Of a stretch of 64,000 bases of DNA, positions 1 through 8,315 are shown piece by piece (positions within the stretch are counted from its first letter, which is position 1; each line of letters starts with the position of its first letter). The notes under the pieces are model-generated. The model did no database searches. It was not told the origin of the DNA and saw nothing but the letters and a program-made list of their open reading frames with translations. The stretch covers positions 1 to 64,000 of the forward strand of contig CALKNK010000009.1 of assembly GCA_938091165.1 (NCBI GenBank), in the 5' to 3' direction. A program made the translations under genes and the position numbers. The DNA comes from an uncultured Ilumatobacter sp. (lineage in GTDB: Bacteria; Actinomycetota; Acidimicrobiia; Acidimicrobiales; Ilumatobacteraceae).

Positions 1-100
1 AACCAACTCGAAGTGGCGCCTCGTCCGGTACAACGATGCCGCACATCTTGCAGGCCTTCCATCAGCCACCAACTCTCCTGCGCAACGTCGCGACGGCTGA
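1..100 (+). CDS. C-terminal end of a possible histidine phosphatase (partial)
   Basis: An open frame runs in from the left edge and stops at TGA 98-100. The visible end reads WRLVRYNDAAHL, which resembles the usual C-terminus of phosphoglycerate-mutase-like histidine phosphatases (consensus about WRL..xNDTAHL). Only about 32 residues are visible, so the call rests on that tail alone. A competing frame ends at 125 and overlaps the next start as ATGA; it gives no recognisable protein but cannot be excluded. Confidence 0.4.
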   Translation, partial: TNSKWRLVRYNDAAHLAGLPSATNSPAQRRDG

Positions 101-121
101 GCCTCACGGAATCGGAACGCC

Positions 122-1468
122 ATGACCTCGCAGTCATCCGCACGGCACTGGATCGTGGTCGGTGCTGGTTCAGCCGGGTGCGTGCTTGCTAACCGGCTCT
201 CAGCAGATCCCGATTTGCATGTGACGCTCCTCGACGATGGCCCCGACTTGATCCAAGATGCGATTCCAGCGGCCGTTGATGGCCCGAACTTCCTCGACGC
301 CCTGAACGAGCCGGGCCGAACCCACCATGATTTACTCGCCAAACGCTCCGCCAACGCTGAGCTACGTGTCTACCCGAGGGGCCGAGGTGTAGGCGGATCA
401 AGCGCTGTCAACGCCATGGTCGCGCTACGTGGCAGCGAACAGCAATACCGTGACTGGGGGTGGAGCGACGTTCGTCGCGCATGGGATCGAGTGCAGATTC
501 CGGCCGAAGCGGCGGCTGAAGCAGAACTCGGTGCCGTCGATCGAGCCTTGCTGGCGGCGGCACCGCAAACCGAGCGGGCGCTACTGACGCGCAGAGCAGG
601 CCGTCGGATCACATCGGCAGAGGCCTATCTTTGGCCAGTGCTCGATCGATCAAACCTTGCGGTGCAGCCCAATGCAGCCGTTGACCGTCTTCGTATATCC
701 GGCCGCCGGGTCACCGGTCTGCACCTTTCCGACGGTACCTCGATCGACGCCGACCATGTCATTGTCGCAGCCGGTGCGATCCACACGCCGGCGATTCTGC
801 TGCGCTCAGGGCTCGACACTCCGGGCATTGGCCAAGGACTCCAAGACCATCCGGCGGCTCCTCTGACGTTGTTGCTGCGCGATGGCGTGGACAACCAGCA
901 AAGCGGTCTGGCCGTTGGCACGCTGTTGCACCAGCACCTTGGCGAAAACCTCGTACAGCTTCTCCCGATGAATCACATCGGCCGGTGGCCTGGAACCGAA
1001 CGTCTCGCACTGCTCATGCCCGCGCTGATGACTCCCTCAAGCGCCGGGGGCAACGTCACGATTGACAGCGCAGGTCAGCCGATCGTCGACTTCGCACTCC
1101 TCAGCGATGCTGAAGACATTGCAGCACTCAAGGCAGCGGTCAAGTTTGCGCTAGATGTTCTGTCGCGACCATCGTTCGCCGACATCGTCGAAATGGTCTA
1201 CATCGACGAGCACGGCACCACGGCGGATGCTCTTGCTGACGACACGACCCTCCAAAGGTGGCTTCGCAGCAGAGCAGGTGACTACGTTCATGCGTCAAGC
1301 AGCTGTGCCATGGGCGCCGTTGTCGATGATCGATTCAACGTGGTGGGCTACGAGGGGTTGTCGATCTGTGACACTTCGATCTTCCCCAGCATCCCAGACG
1401 CCAACACGCACCTTCCGGTGACTATGGCCGCTGAACGCTTCTGCATGCGTGAAACAATGTCGACATGA
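122..1468 (+). CDS. Short GMC-family FAD-dependent oxidoreductase
   Basis: The protein (448 aa) is a flavoprotein of the glucose-methanol-choline family, which oxidises alcohols. The FAD fold is at the N-terminus (VGAGSAGCVLANRLSADP, about 12-30), followed by the GMC signature region GRGVGGSSAVNAMV near 87-100. Near the C-terminus are HASSSCAMG and the closing DANTHLPVTMAAER segment that carry the usual His/Asn pair. It is about 100 residues shorter than typical choline or alcohol dehydrogenases, mostly in the substrate domain, so the substrate cannot be read. ATG 122 begins an operon with an MBL hydrolase and a lycopene-cyclase-like protein; the next gene overlaps by ATGA. Confidence 0.88.
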   Translation: MTSQSSARHWIVVGAGSAGCVLANRLSADPDLHVTLLDDGPDLIQDAIPAAVDGPNFLDALNEPGRTHHDLLAKRSANAELRVYPRGRGVGGSSAVNAMVALRGSEQQYRDWGWSDVRRAWDRVQIPAEAAAEAELGAVDRALLAAAPQTERALLTRRAGRRITSAEAYLWPVLDRSNLAVQPNAAVDRLRISGRRVTGLHLSDGTSIDADHVIVAAGAIHTPAILLRSGLDTPGIGQGLQDHPAAPLTLLLRDGVDNQQSGLAVGTLLHQHLGENLVQLLPMNHIGRWPGTERLALLMPALMTPSSAGGNVTIDSAGQPIVDFALLSDAEDIAALKAAVKFALDVLSRPSFADIVEMVYIDEHGTTADALADDTTLQRWLRSRAGDYVHASSSCAMGAVVDDRFNVVGYEGLSICDTSIFPSIPDANTHLPVTMAAERFCMRETMST

Positions 1469-2433
1469 CTTCGGACTTCAGTCTGGGACTACATGAACTT
1501 GGCGATCAGTGTTTCGCGTATCTGCAACCGGATGGCGGTTGGGGCTGGAGCAATGCCGGCCTCGTTGTCGGCGATGGGCAGTCGCTTCTCGTCGACACTC
1601 TCTTCGATCTAAAACTCACCCGCGCCATGCTCGACGCAATGGCTTCGCAAACTGCCGCTGCGCCCGTGGCTTCGCTAGTCAATACCCACGCCAACGGTGA
1701 CCACTGCTACGGCAACAGCGAGGTGCGCGCCCGATGGTCCGACGCCGCTATCGTCGCATCTGCTGCCTGTGCCAAAGAGATGCTGCACACACCGCCGTCA
1801 ATGCTTCATGCGCTCAACCAAGCACCAGGTGAAGTTGGAGATCTGTTCCGTAGCTTCTTCGGCGACTTTGACTTTGACGGAATCGAACTTGAGCTGCCAA
1901 CAACTACGTTTAACAGCCGTCACACCCTTGACGTGGGGGGGCGTTGCGTCGACCTGGTTGAGGTCGGCCCTGCGCACACGGAGGGTGATGTCTTGGTCTA
2001 CGTGCCGGATGCCAAGACCATTTACACCGGTGACATTCTTTTCATTGGCGGCACGCCAATCGTGTGGGCCGGACCCCTGAGCAAATGGATTGACGCTTGC
2101 GACCTCATGCTCGAGATGGACGTAGACACTGTGGTGCCTGGACACGGCCCACTCACCGACAAGTCGGGCGTGCGCGAAGTCCGCGATTACCTCGAATTTG
2201 TCAACACTGAAGCTGCAGGTCGGCAGGCAGCAGGTATTGACGCTTGGGACGCAGCACGAGATATTGGCGCGGCCCTTGCCGTCGACAAACGATTTGACAG
2301 CTGGGGTGAGTTCGGACGCATAGCTGTGAATGTCGACACCGTGTACCGCGCGCTTGACCCAAAGCACGCCACGCCCGACGTGGTCGAGCAGTTCCGCCGA
2401 ATGGCTGAACTGGAATCGGTCACACCTGGCTAA
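1465..2433 (+). CDS. MBL-fold metallo-hydrolase
   Basis: A 322-residue cytosolic metallo-beta-lactamase-fold hydrolase. The metal motif is THANGDHCYGN (residues 74-84), where the second His of the usual HxHxDH is Asn; this variant recurs in actinobacterial MBL proteins. Further ligands are plausible in GPAHTEGD, YTGDILF and VPGHGP. The substrate is unknown; glyoxalase-II-like thioesters or lactones are possible. The start overlaps the stop of the upstream GMC gene (ATGA) and the next gene starts 2 bp after its stop, so the three are probably co-translated and may share a pathway. Confidence 0.85.
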   Translation: MTSDFSLGLHELGDQCFAYLQPDGGWGWSNAGLVVGDGQSLLVDTLFDLKLTRAMLDAMASQTAAAPVASLVNTHANGDHCYGNSEVRARWSDAAIVASAACAKEMLHTPPSMLHALNQAPGEVGDLFRSFFGDFDFDGIELELPTTTFNSRHTLDVGGRCVDLVEVGPAHTEGDVLVYVPDAKTIYTGDILFIGGTPIVWAGPLSKWIDACDLMLEMDVDTVVPGHGPLTDKSGVREVRDYLEFVNTEAAGRQAAGIDAWDAARDIGAALAVDKRFDSWGEFGRIAVNVDTVYRALDPKHATPDVVEQFRRMAELESVTPG

Positions 2434-2435
2434 CT

Positions 2436-3683
2436 GTGACGGCATCATCGTTGATTAACGCTGGACGCTTTCACGACGTTGTCGTCATTGGTGACGGACC
2501 AGCTGGCAGCGCCCTTGCCCGAGCTTGTGTCATGCAAGGCCTCGACGTTGTCCTCATCGGTGATGATGCCGATTGGTCAGCAACATACGGAGCGTGGCTC
2601 GATGACGTCGATCGAGTCTCAATTCTGTCCGGACTCGACGTGACGGCAGGTGCACCGCTCGACGTCTCCGCTTGGACCGATCGACGCCACGAATTGAAAC
2701 GCCCATACACGATTCTCGACAATGCAGCGCTGCGCTCAGCGCTGCGCCGCGGTGTACCAACATTGACTTCAAACGTTCGAAGCGTTGTATCGCAGAACGA
2801 TCGTCACCGAGTAATTCTTGACACCGACGACGAATTCACCGCTCGCCTCGTGATTGATGCCACGGGGTGGCCTGCTGCCTTTGCCAGCCGAACCCACGGC
2901 AACGGGTTACCGTTTTGGCAAACCGCTGTCGGTGTCGTGTTCGCTGAACCGCCGGCTGGCGCCCTCGGTCAGCCCACGCTAATGGACTTCCGGGAACTCC
3001 CACGCACGCCGGCAACGCCGCAGCCCAAACCCATTCCAGCAACTTTCGCCTACAGCCTGCCGGTAGCCGACGGGTGGCTCGTCGAAGAAACAGTGCTCGC
3101 GGCGCTTCCAGCGGTGGAACCGGTGGCGCTTCTGCCACTCCTCGCAGCACGCCTTAATATCGAACTCGACGACATGCTCGATCGTGCCCTCCGTACCGAG
3201 TGCGTCCGGATACCGATGGGAGCGTCGCGACCGCAACGGGATCAGGCAGTTGTCGCCTTCGGCGCTGCAGCGGGTTACGTAAATCCGACGTCCGGCTACT
3301 CCGTGGTTCACTCGATGCTGATGGCGCCGACGGTCGCCGTGGCGATCGCCAAGTCACTTGGTGCTCGCCCTGAGAATCGGGTCGCTGACTCGGCCACGGT
3401 TTGGAACGCTGTATGGCCGATTGCGCAGCGCCGGACAAGGCTGCTGCACGACTATGGCCTAGAAATGTTAGGTGAGCTCGATGGAGCAGCCGTCCGAGAG
3501 TTCTTTGCAACATTTTTTGATTTGCCGGTGCAGACCTGGTCGACATACATGAGCGCTGATTCCTCGCCGACTGATGTGAGCCGCGTCATGATGCAACTTT
3601 TCCGTGCCGCCCGTTGGTCGACCCGGCGTCGATTGCTCCGCAGTAATCCGGCGGCCTTCATCCGCCTTGTCCGCCCATCCTGA
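2436..3683 (+). CDS. Lycopene-cyclase-family FAD protein
   Basis: The protein (415 aa) has an FAD/NAD-binding N-terminus with GDGPAG (19-24) and the family signature YGAWLDD (51-57). Further on, VIDATGWPA and GYVNPTSGYSVVHSM match the ATG and (H)PTTGYS segments of beta-type lycopene cyclases. Those enzymes close the ends of lycopene to make beta-carotene. No phytoene synthase or desaturase lies nearby, and the operon partners (GMC oxidoreductase and MBL hydrolase) are not usual carotenoid genes, so the substrate may differ. GTG at 2436 lies 2 bp after the preceding stop. Family assignment is firm; lycopene as substrate is inference. Confidence 0.75.
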   Translation: MTASSLINAGRFHDVVVIGDGPAGSALARACVMQGLDVVLIGDDADWSATYGAWLDDVDRVSILSGLDVTAGAPLDVSAWTDRRHELKRPYTILDNAALRSALRRGVPTLTSNVRSVVSQNDRHRVILDTDDEFTARLVIDATGWPAAFASRTHGNGLPFWQTAVGVVFAEPPAGALGQPTLMDFRELPRTPATPQPKPIPATFAYSLPVADGWLVEETVLAALPAVEPVALLPLLAARLNIELDDMLDRALRTECVRIPMGASRPQRDQAVVAFGAAAGYVNPTSGYSVVHSMLMAPTVAVAIAKSLGARPENRVADSATVWNAVWPIAQRRTRLLHDYGLEMLGELDGAAVREFFATFFDLPVQTWSTYMSADSSPTDVSRVMMQLFRAARWSTRRRLLRSNPAAFIRLVRPS

Positions 3684-3740
3684 CCGGACCTGGCGTGCTC
3701 GGTGCCACACACGTTGGGGCCAGGAAATGAACGAGGGCGG

Positions 3741-4484
3741 TCAGGGGCTTGGAGGCCGCGTTCGGATCGAGCGGCGAACAGCCAGCACCCAGCCCACTGC
3801 AACGCATGCAGAAAAAATGAACCATTGAATTGCGTATGACAAATGGTTGCCTTCGCCCAGCACTGGCGTGTCGAGTATCGCCGGATCTGATGGGCCGGCG
3901 GTGGGCTCGGACGAGACCAGCTCAATGTAGACCGGTACGACATTGCCGCCAAACTGTGGTGCAAGGCGTTCAAGATCCACGCGTCGTATCTGTGCGATCA
4001 CCTCGGTATCCGCGTCACTTAATTCGCCACGCTGGCGGACCTCGGATGGGCGAAGTCGCCCTTCAACTGTGACCGTCACCGCTGGTGGTGACGGCGCTTC
4101 TTCTTCTACGGGAATCGCCCCACGATTAACTATGAGGATACGCCCGTCATCTATCACGAGTGGCGTCAGCACATTGTCGACCGCACGCCCACCCTGGGAT
4201 CGATTAAAGAGCACAACCTGATCCGGGAGATATTTGCCGGACGTCGTTACGCGACGATTGGCGACGGTGTTTGGGTCAAAAGTTTCGGTGAGTAACGACT
4301 CGAGTGGAACTGGTGCCCGCTCAACGCGCTCGATGAACTCGGCGTTGTCGCTGCGACGTTGGTCGAGGCGCTCTAGTTGCCAAATGCCTGCGGAGATCAT
4401 GCCGAAAACTGCGGCAAGGCAGCACAAGGTAAACCCCAGCCATTTGGGCCTGAGGAGCAAGCCGAACCTAGACGCCGCTGCCAT
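3741..4484 (-). CDS. SURF1-family cytochrome oxidase biogenesis protein
   Basis: A 247-residue membrane protein with the SURF1 layout: an N-terminal transmembrane helix (about 15-36) ending in GIWQLERLDQRR, an extracytoplasmic domain with VEGRLRPSE and VYIELVSSEP, and a second helix at about 212-236 (LSYAIQWFIFSACVAVGWVL). SURF1 proteins help insert haem a into cytochrome c oxidase. It is convergent with the lycopene-cyclase-like gene and divergent from the phosphotransferase at 4526, with 41 bp between the two starts. No cytochrome oxidase gene is in the window. Confidence 0.88.
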   Translation of the reverse strand: MAAASRFGLLLRPKWLGFTLCCLAAVFGMISAGIWQLERLDQRRSDNAEFIERVERAPVPLESLLTETFDPNTVANRRVTTSGKYLPDQVVLFNRSQGGRAVDNVLTPLVIDDGRILIVNRGAIPVEEEAPSPPAVTVTVEGRLRPSEVRQRGELSDADTEVIAQIRRVDLERLAPQFGGNVVPVYIELVSSEPTAGPSDPAILDTPVLGEGNHLSYAIQWFIFSACVAVGWVLAVRRSIRTRPPSP

Positions 4485-4525
4485 CGCTAGTGGACGGTAT
4501 CGGCTCCTTTGTTACTGTCCGCTGA

Positions 4526-5560
4526 ATGGGGCCTAACGACATCAACAGCGAATGGATGTCTGAGATGATGAGCGCCGACATCACGTCTATAGCCACGTGC
4601 CGTATCGGTGATGGTCTCGTTGGTTTGAACTTGCGAGTCGCCCTTGAGTGTATGAATCCAGAGGTGCCATCTTCGGTGGTGATCAAGTTGCCGTCTCTCG
4701 ATGAAACGAGCCGAGCCACCGGCGTGGCACTTCGTAATTATGAGCGCGAAGTGAAGTTTTATCTTGGCGTCGCAGCCACGGTTGACATCCGCGTTCCGCA
4801 CTGCCATCACGGTGCATGGGACGAATCAACTGGTGATTTTGTCCTTGTACTCGAAGACATGGCGCCGGCGGAACAGGGCAATCAAATCACTGGTTGCAGC
4901 CCGCAGATGGCGTCGGCCGCTGTGGAGGAACTTGCCAAACTCCATGCGCCGCGTTGGGACGACCCGACGCTCGATGATCTTGATTGGCTGGGGGGAAGAT
5001 CGACACCGGAGGACATCGCTGTTGTGGTTGGGCTCTGGACGATGTTTGTGCCCAGCTTTCTTGAGTCATACTCGCACTATCTCGATGCGCCTCAACTAAA
5101 AGTGCTCAATGGTTTCGGCGAACGCATCGAAGGGTGGCTGAACGGTCGTTCTGGTCCAAGGACCGTCACCCACGGCGATTACCGCCTCGACAACCTGCTC
5201 TTCGGCGACGGCACCACAGCGCCCGGCGTAACGGCAGTTGACTGGCAAACACCCAGCCATGGGTCGCCGATCGTTGACCTCTCCTACTTTTGTGGTGCTG
5301 GTCTCCTTCCAGGGGAGCGCCAAACTTATGACCGCATGTTGGTGCAAAGTTATGTCTCGGCGTTGGCTGCCGGAGGCGTTGAGGTCGACGAGGCTTGGAC
5401 CTGGGAACAGTACCGCCGGGAGACATTCGCGGGCGTTGTGATGGCGGTGATTGCTTCCCAGGTGGTGGGGGGTAGCGAACGTAGCGAGGCAATGTTTGCG
5501 GCCATGGTCACCCGCCACCTCCAACATGCCATTGATCTTGAGTCGTTGGCCCTTATCTGA
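4526..5560 (+). CDS. APH-family phosphotransferase
   Basis: A 344-residue kinase-like protein of the aminoglycoside phosphotransferase superfamily. The catalytic loop is THGDYRLDNLLFGDG (HGDxxxxN), and the metal-binding element is VDWQTPSHG, with DWQ in place of DFG. Ecdysteroid-kinase-like and acyl-CoA-dehydrogenase-10-like members share this pattern and often sit in lipid or steroid catabolism gene sets. The true substrate cannot be told, and resistance activity is not implied. The next gene starts 10 bp downstream and may be co-transcribed. Confidence 0.82.
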   Translation: MGPNDINSEWMSEMMSADITSIATCRIGDGLVGLNLRVALECMNPEVPSSVVIKLPSLDETSRATGVALRNYEREVKFYLGVAATVDIRVPHCHHGAWDESTGDFVLVLEDMAPAEQGNQITGCSPQMASAAVEELAKLHAPRWDDPTLDDLDWLGGRSTPEDIAVVVGLWTMFVPSFLESYSHYLDAPQLKVLNGFGERIEGWLNGRSGPRTVTHGDYRLDNLLFGDGTTAPGVTAVDWQTPSHGSPIVDLSYFCGAGLLPGERQTYDRMLVQSYVSALAAGGVEVDEAWTWEQYRRETFAGVVMAVIASQVVGGSERSEAMFAAMVTRHLQHAIDLESLALI

Positions 5561-5570
5561 TGGTTGTTTG

Positions 5571-6077
5571 ATGAACGAGACGCCGATGGACCTTCCCGAT
5601 TTTCAGATCCCGCACGCGGAGAAGATTGGTTGGATGATTGAGACCAACGGTTGGGCGCTTGAACCCGTTGAGGCCGACCCAGACTCCGATCCGCCGAGGC
5701 CCGGCTACGCGTACTCGATTGGCATGCCTGATGCAGTTGCCTTCCCCGATGTTGCTGTCTTCGGCCTGACCCCGGTGGCGGCCAATGGTCTCGTCGCGCT
5801 GGTTGCAGAAGCCTGTCGCGGAGGCACGAAAATTCCGCTCGGTGTGGAACTCGTCGGGCTGCTCGACAACGAATTGCGCTGCTGCTTCGCCCCTATAAAT
5901 CTTGAGACCGATCGTCAACTCTTCTCGACGGCAGTTTCGTGGTATCAGGGTGCACCGTTCTCGATGGTGCAGTTGGTGTATCCCGATCGCAACGGATTCA
6001 TGCCGTACGAGACTGGCTACGAGCAGCGGATGCGGCTCGCCCAACCTGTCGTGGGTAAGTTCACGGCCAGATCGTGA
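5571..6077 (+). CDS. DUF4262-type protein
   Basis: The frame opens upstream, but ATG 5571 (or 5586) is the sensible start because the earlier part overlaps the preceding gene. The 168-residue product has GYAYSIGMPDAVAFPDVAVFGL near its start, matching the YTIGL-type opening of DUF4262 proteins, and later LETDRQLFSTAVSWYQGAPFSMVQLVYPD. No signal peptide or membrane segment is visible. The biochemical role of the family is unknown to me. Confidence 0.72.
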   Translation: MNETPMDLPDFQIPHAEKIGWMIETNGWALEPVEADPDSDPPRPGYAYSIGMPDAVAFPDVAVFGLTPVAANGLVALVAEACRGGTKIPLGVELVGLLDNELRCCFAPINLETDRQLFSTAVSWYQGAPFSMVQLVYPDRNGFMPYETGYEQRMRLAQPVVGKFTARS

Positions 6078-6364
6078 CGGACGCTCACATGAGCAATGCA
6101 TCGCAATCATTTTGGGCCTCGGGCCAACGGCCACCGACACATTCAGAATGTCATGCCAGTTCCTGTTCCGCCTACCGAGCCGGGTGGAGGGCACGGCCGC
6201 CGAGCGGTGGTCCTGGCCGTCGGCAGTTCTCAGCGTTCGCCACCGAGCGACGATTGACTCTGAACTCAGGACCTGCGCTCAACTGGCTGAATCGATCGAG
6301 GTGCTGCTCTCAACGACTAGCAGGTCAAGCCTGTGACCCCTTGAAGTTAGTGGCGACCTAAGCG

Positions 6365-7144
6365 GTGCCTGAGGGACTCGAAGCGGAAATTTGGCGGAGC
6401 GCACTCGATACATTGGTCGGCCGGACGATCACCGATGTCTGGATCGACGATCGCGTTGCCGATCCCGAGCTTAGGGTTGTGTTGCCGGGTTCAACGGTGG
6501 AGCGAATCGAGCGCTACGGCAAAGTGGTCCGAATTCACACGCCGCATCATGTGCTCGGCCTCCACTTCGGGATGACGGGTCGCGTCATCGTCGACGGAGT
6601 GGCACCAATAGAGTCGCTTGAGTACGCGTCAGACAAGGATCGCTCGGCGTGGGATCGCCTCCGGCTTGGGACCGCTGGTGCTACGGGAACAGATCCCCCT
6701 GCGCTTCGCGTGAACGACCCTCGCCGTCTGGGTCGATCGTCACTTGACGCGGATCTTGACCATCTTGGAGTCGACATCTTCAGTGTCGATGCCGACATTC
6801 TCGCTCTAGCGCTCAGTGGCCGGCGCGCTGCGATCAAGACAGTTTTGCTCGACCAGACCGTTGTTGCTGGCCTCGGCAACCTTTGCGCCGACGAAGTGTT
6901 GTGGTGGGCAGGTGTGGCGCCCCAGCGTCACGTTGGTTCGCTCACCGAACAACAGGTTGAATCCATAGCAACGGCAATTGCCGTACAGCTGCCCATCATG
7001 CTTGAGCGTGGCGGCTCGACGATGGGAGAACTGAGCCCGACTCGACGACAAACGCTTGGCTCGTGTCCGTACGACTTGGCACCGCTGCAACGAGCGACGA
7101 TCGGTGGGCGAACGGCTGTGTGGTGCCCAATTCATCAAAAGTGA
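6365..7144 (+). CDS. Fpg/Nei-family DNA glycosylase
   Basis: A bifunctional base-excision repair glycosylase/lyase (259 aa). The essential N-terminal Pro2-Glu3 (PEG) is present with GTG start at 6365, and a candidate catalytic Lys53 lies in RYGKVVRIH. The helix-two-turn-helix is clear (DQTVVAGLGNLCADEVLWWAGVAP). The C-terminal zinc finger is unusual: where Fpg has CxxC...CxxC, this protein shows CPYD...CPIH, so the ligands would be Cys, Asp, Cys and His. Whether it removes 8-oxoguanine or oxidised pyrimidines cannot be decided. Confidence 0.88.
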   Translation: MPEGLEAEIWRSALDTLVGRTITDVWIDDRVADPELRVVLPGSTVERIERYGKVVRIHTPHHVLGLHFGMTGRVIVDGVAPIESLEYASDKDRSAWDRLRLGTAGATGTDPPALRVNDPRRLGRSSLDADLDHLGVDIFSVDADILALALSGRRAAIKTVLLDQTVVAGLGNLCADEVLWWAGVAPQRHVGSLTEQQVESIATAIAVQLPIMLERGGSTMGELSPTRRQTLGSCPYDLAPLQRATIGGRTAVWCPIHQK

Positions 7145-7195
7145 TGGGGCAGAGATTGCAGGGAGTCGTATGCGTCTCGCAATCTGCGTGATGAC

Positions 7196-7774
7196 ATGCC
7201 ACACTCTGCGCTGGTGGATATGAAGGTGCTGAGAGATTTGGTCGCTGGAGCGGCGGCAGATAGCGCAGCAGAAACGGGCGCAATTTACGGCGTTGTGGCG
7301 GCACTCGTGTTGATCGGGATTGCACTCGCTGTTTTGGCCATCTGGCTCATTCGGCAGACTCGGCCCGAAAGTGAGCTTCTTGCACCGCTGGAGCGTATGC
7401 ATGATCGGTCGTGGCGCAAACAGGAGCCCGCGCAGATGCGGCGTGATTTGGATGAGGTGCGACCGACACATGCTCGCCCGGTTGCTCGGGGGCGCAACGT
7501 CCCTGAGATTGATGATGAATTTGCGCAGAGCCAACCGAGGTTGGCCACGTTCGATGACCTGAGCGTGCAGCACGTGTCCGGCATCAGACATGAGTCGAGC
7601 GACCGATTTGTTGCAGCTGATGCTCCGTTGGCTTCGGCGCGCGCAATCACGGAACTCATTGCTGATGCGACGCCGGCTGCGGGCTGCGACATCGACCAGT
7701 TTGATGGCAGTAGCAGCGGGCCGCCGTTGGATGCGGCCGACGGCGAGTGTGCATGCATCAAATCTGCCGAATGA
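7196..7774 (+). CDS. Small single-pass membrane protein, unknown function
   Basis: The 192-residue frame has one strong transmembrane helix (about 30-52, AIYGVVAALVLIGIALAVLA) followed by a basic stretch and a charged, low-complexity cytoplasmic tail. I recognise no domain. The membrane helix in a sensible position supports it being real. ATG 7196 or ATG 7220 could be the start; neither has a convincing ribosome site. It lies just before tRNA-Gly. Confidence 0.55.
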   Translation: MPHSALVDMKVLRDLVAGAAADSAAETGAIYGVVAALVLIGIALAVLAIWLIRQTRPESELLAPLERMHDRSWRKQEPAQMRRDLDEVRPTHARPVARGRNVPEIDDEFAQSQPRLATFDDLSVQHVSGIRHESSDRFVAADAPLASARAITELIADATPAAGCDIDQFDGSSSGPPLDAADGECACIKSAE

Positions 7775-7835
7775 TCAGCATCGAAAAAGTCGGGTGTCCG
7801 ATCCGGGCGCCAGACTGCTAGGTTTTTCGGAATAA

Positions 7836-7911
7836 GCGGATGTGGCTCAGTTGGTAGAGCGCAACCTTGCCAAGGTTGAGGTCGCCGGTTCGATCCCGGT
7901 CATCCGCTCCA
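7836..7911 (+). tRNA. tRNA-Gly (GCC)
   Basis: The sequence folds as a full cloverleaf: acceptor GCGGATG pairs with CATCCGC, the anticodon loop is TTGCCAA (anticodon GCC), and the T arm contains GGTTCGATCC. The discriminator T is followed by an encoded CCA (7909-7911). Confidence 0.97.
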
Positions 7912-7913
7912 CA

Positions 7914-7953
7914 AAACCCCTGCTAGGTGCCCATAAAGCACCGGTGGGGGTTT
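7914..7953 (+). terminator. Rho-independent terminator after tRNA-Gly
   Basis: AAACCCC (7914-7920) pairs with GGGGTTT (7947-7953). An inner GGTGC/GCACC stem (7926-7930 with 7938-7942) extends the fold, and T-rich sequence follows. It starts 3 bp after the tRNA. Confidence 0.75.
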
Positions 7954-8315
7954 CGTCTTTTTCGGACCGTTAGCCAATTGAGGGCTTGTTACGGCAGAAC
8001 GTGCCCGGTCGCAAGCACGTCAATGTACGGCCCGATTGGCTCCAATCGACGACGTTCGCCCGGTCCTGAAGACGGTTCGCTGTCACGCTCCCGGCTCAAT
8101 CTTTCCTTGCGTAGGCGGGGTTTTGTCTTTTTCGACGAAATAGGCAGCCAGAGTGGTGGTCTCAGCGCCACCGACAGCAATGCAAGTGGTATGAGCCTTA
8201 ATGAAAGGGTCCGTCCATTGCTCAATCAGGTCCACTTGGTAGGGGTGCAGAACCATGGGCACTGGCAAGCCTCTAGGTATTTCTCAAGGAACTTGATTGT
8301 CTCGCATGCCTCTGC
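7954..8315. other. Intergenic stretch without a supported gene
   Basis: About 360 bp between the tRNA-Gly terminator and the SGNH hydrolase end. Short open frames exist on both strands but none shows a domain, a convincing start or coding-like composition. I see no repeat or RNA. Confidence 0.5.

Noticed and set aside
1798..2448. 216-codon frame on the minus strand opposite the MBL hydrolase
   Set aside because: It lies inside a clearly recognised gene, has no domain and mirrors the plus-strand codon pattern.
122..3683. Mycofactocin locus (short GMC like MftG)
   Set aside because: No mycofactocin peptide, radical SAM maturase or other mft gene is visible in the window.
6806..7591. 261-codon frame on the minus strand
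   Set aside because: It overlaps the Fpg/Nei glycosylase end and the small membrane protein; its translation is low-complexity Arg/His/Ser-rich and unrecognisable.
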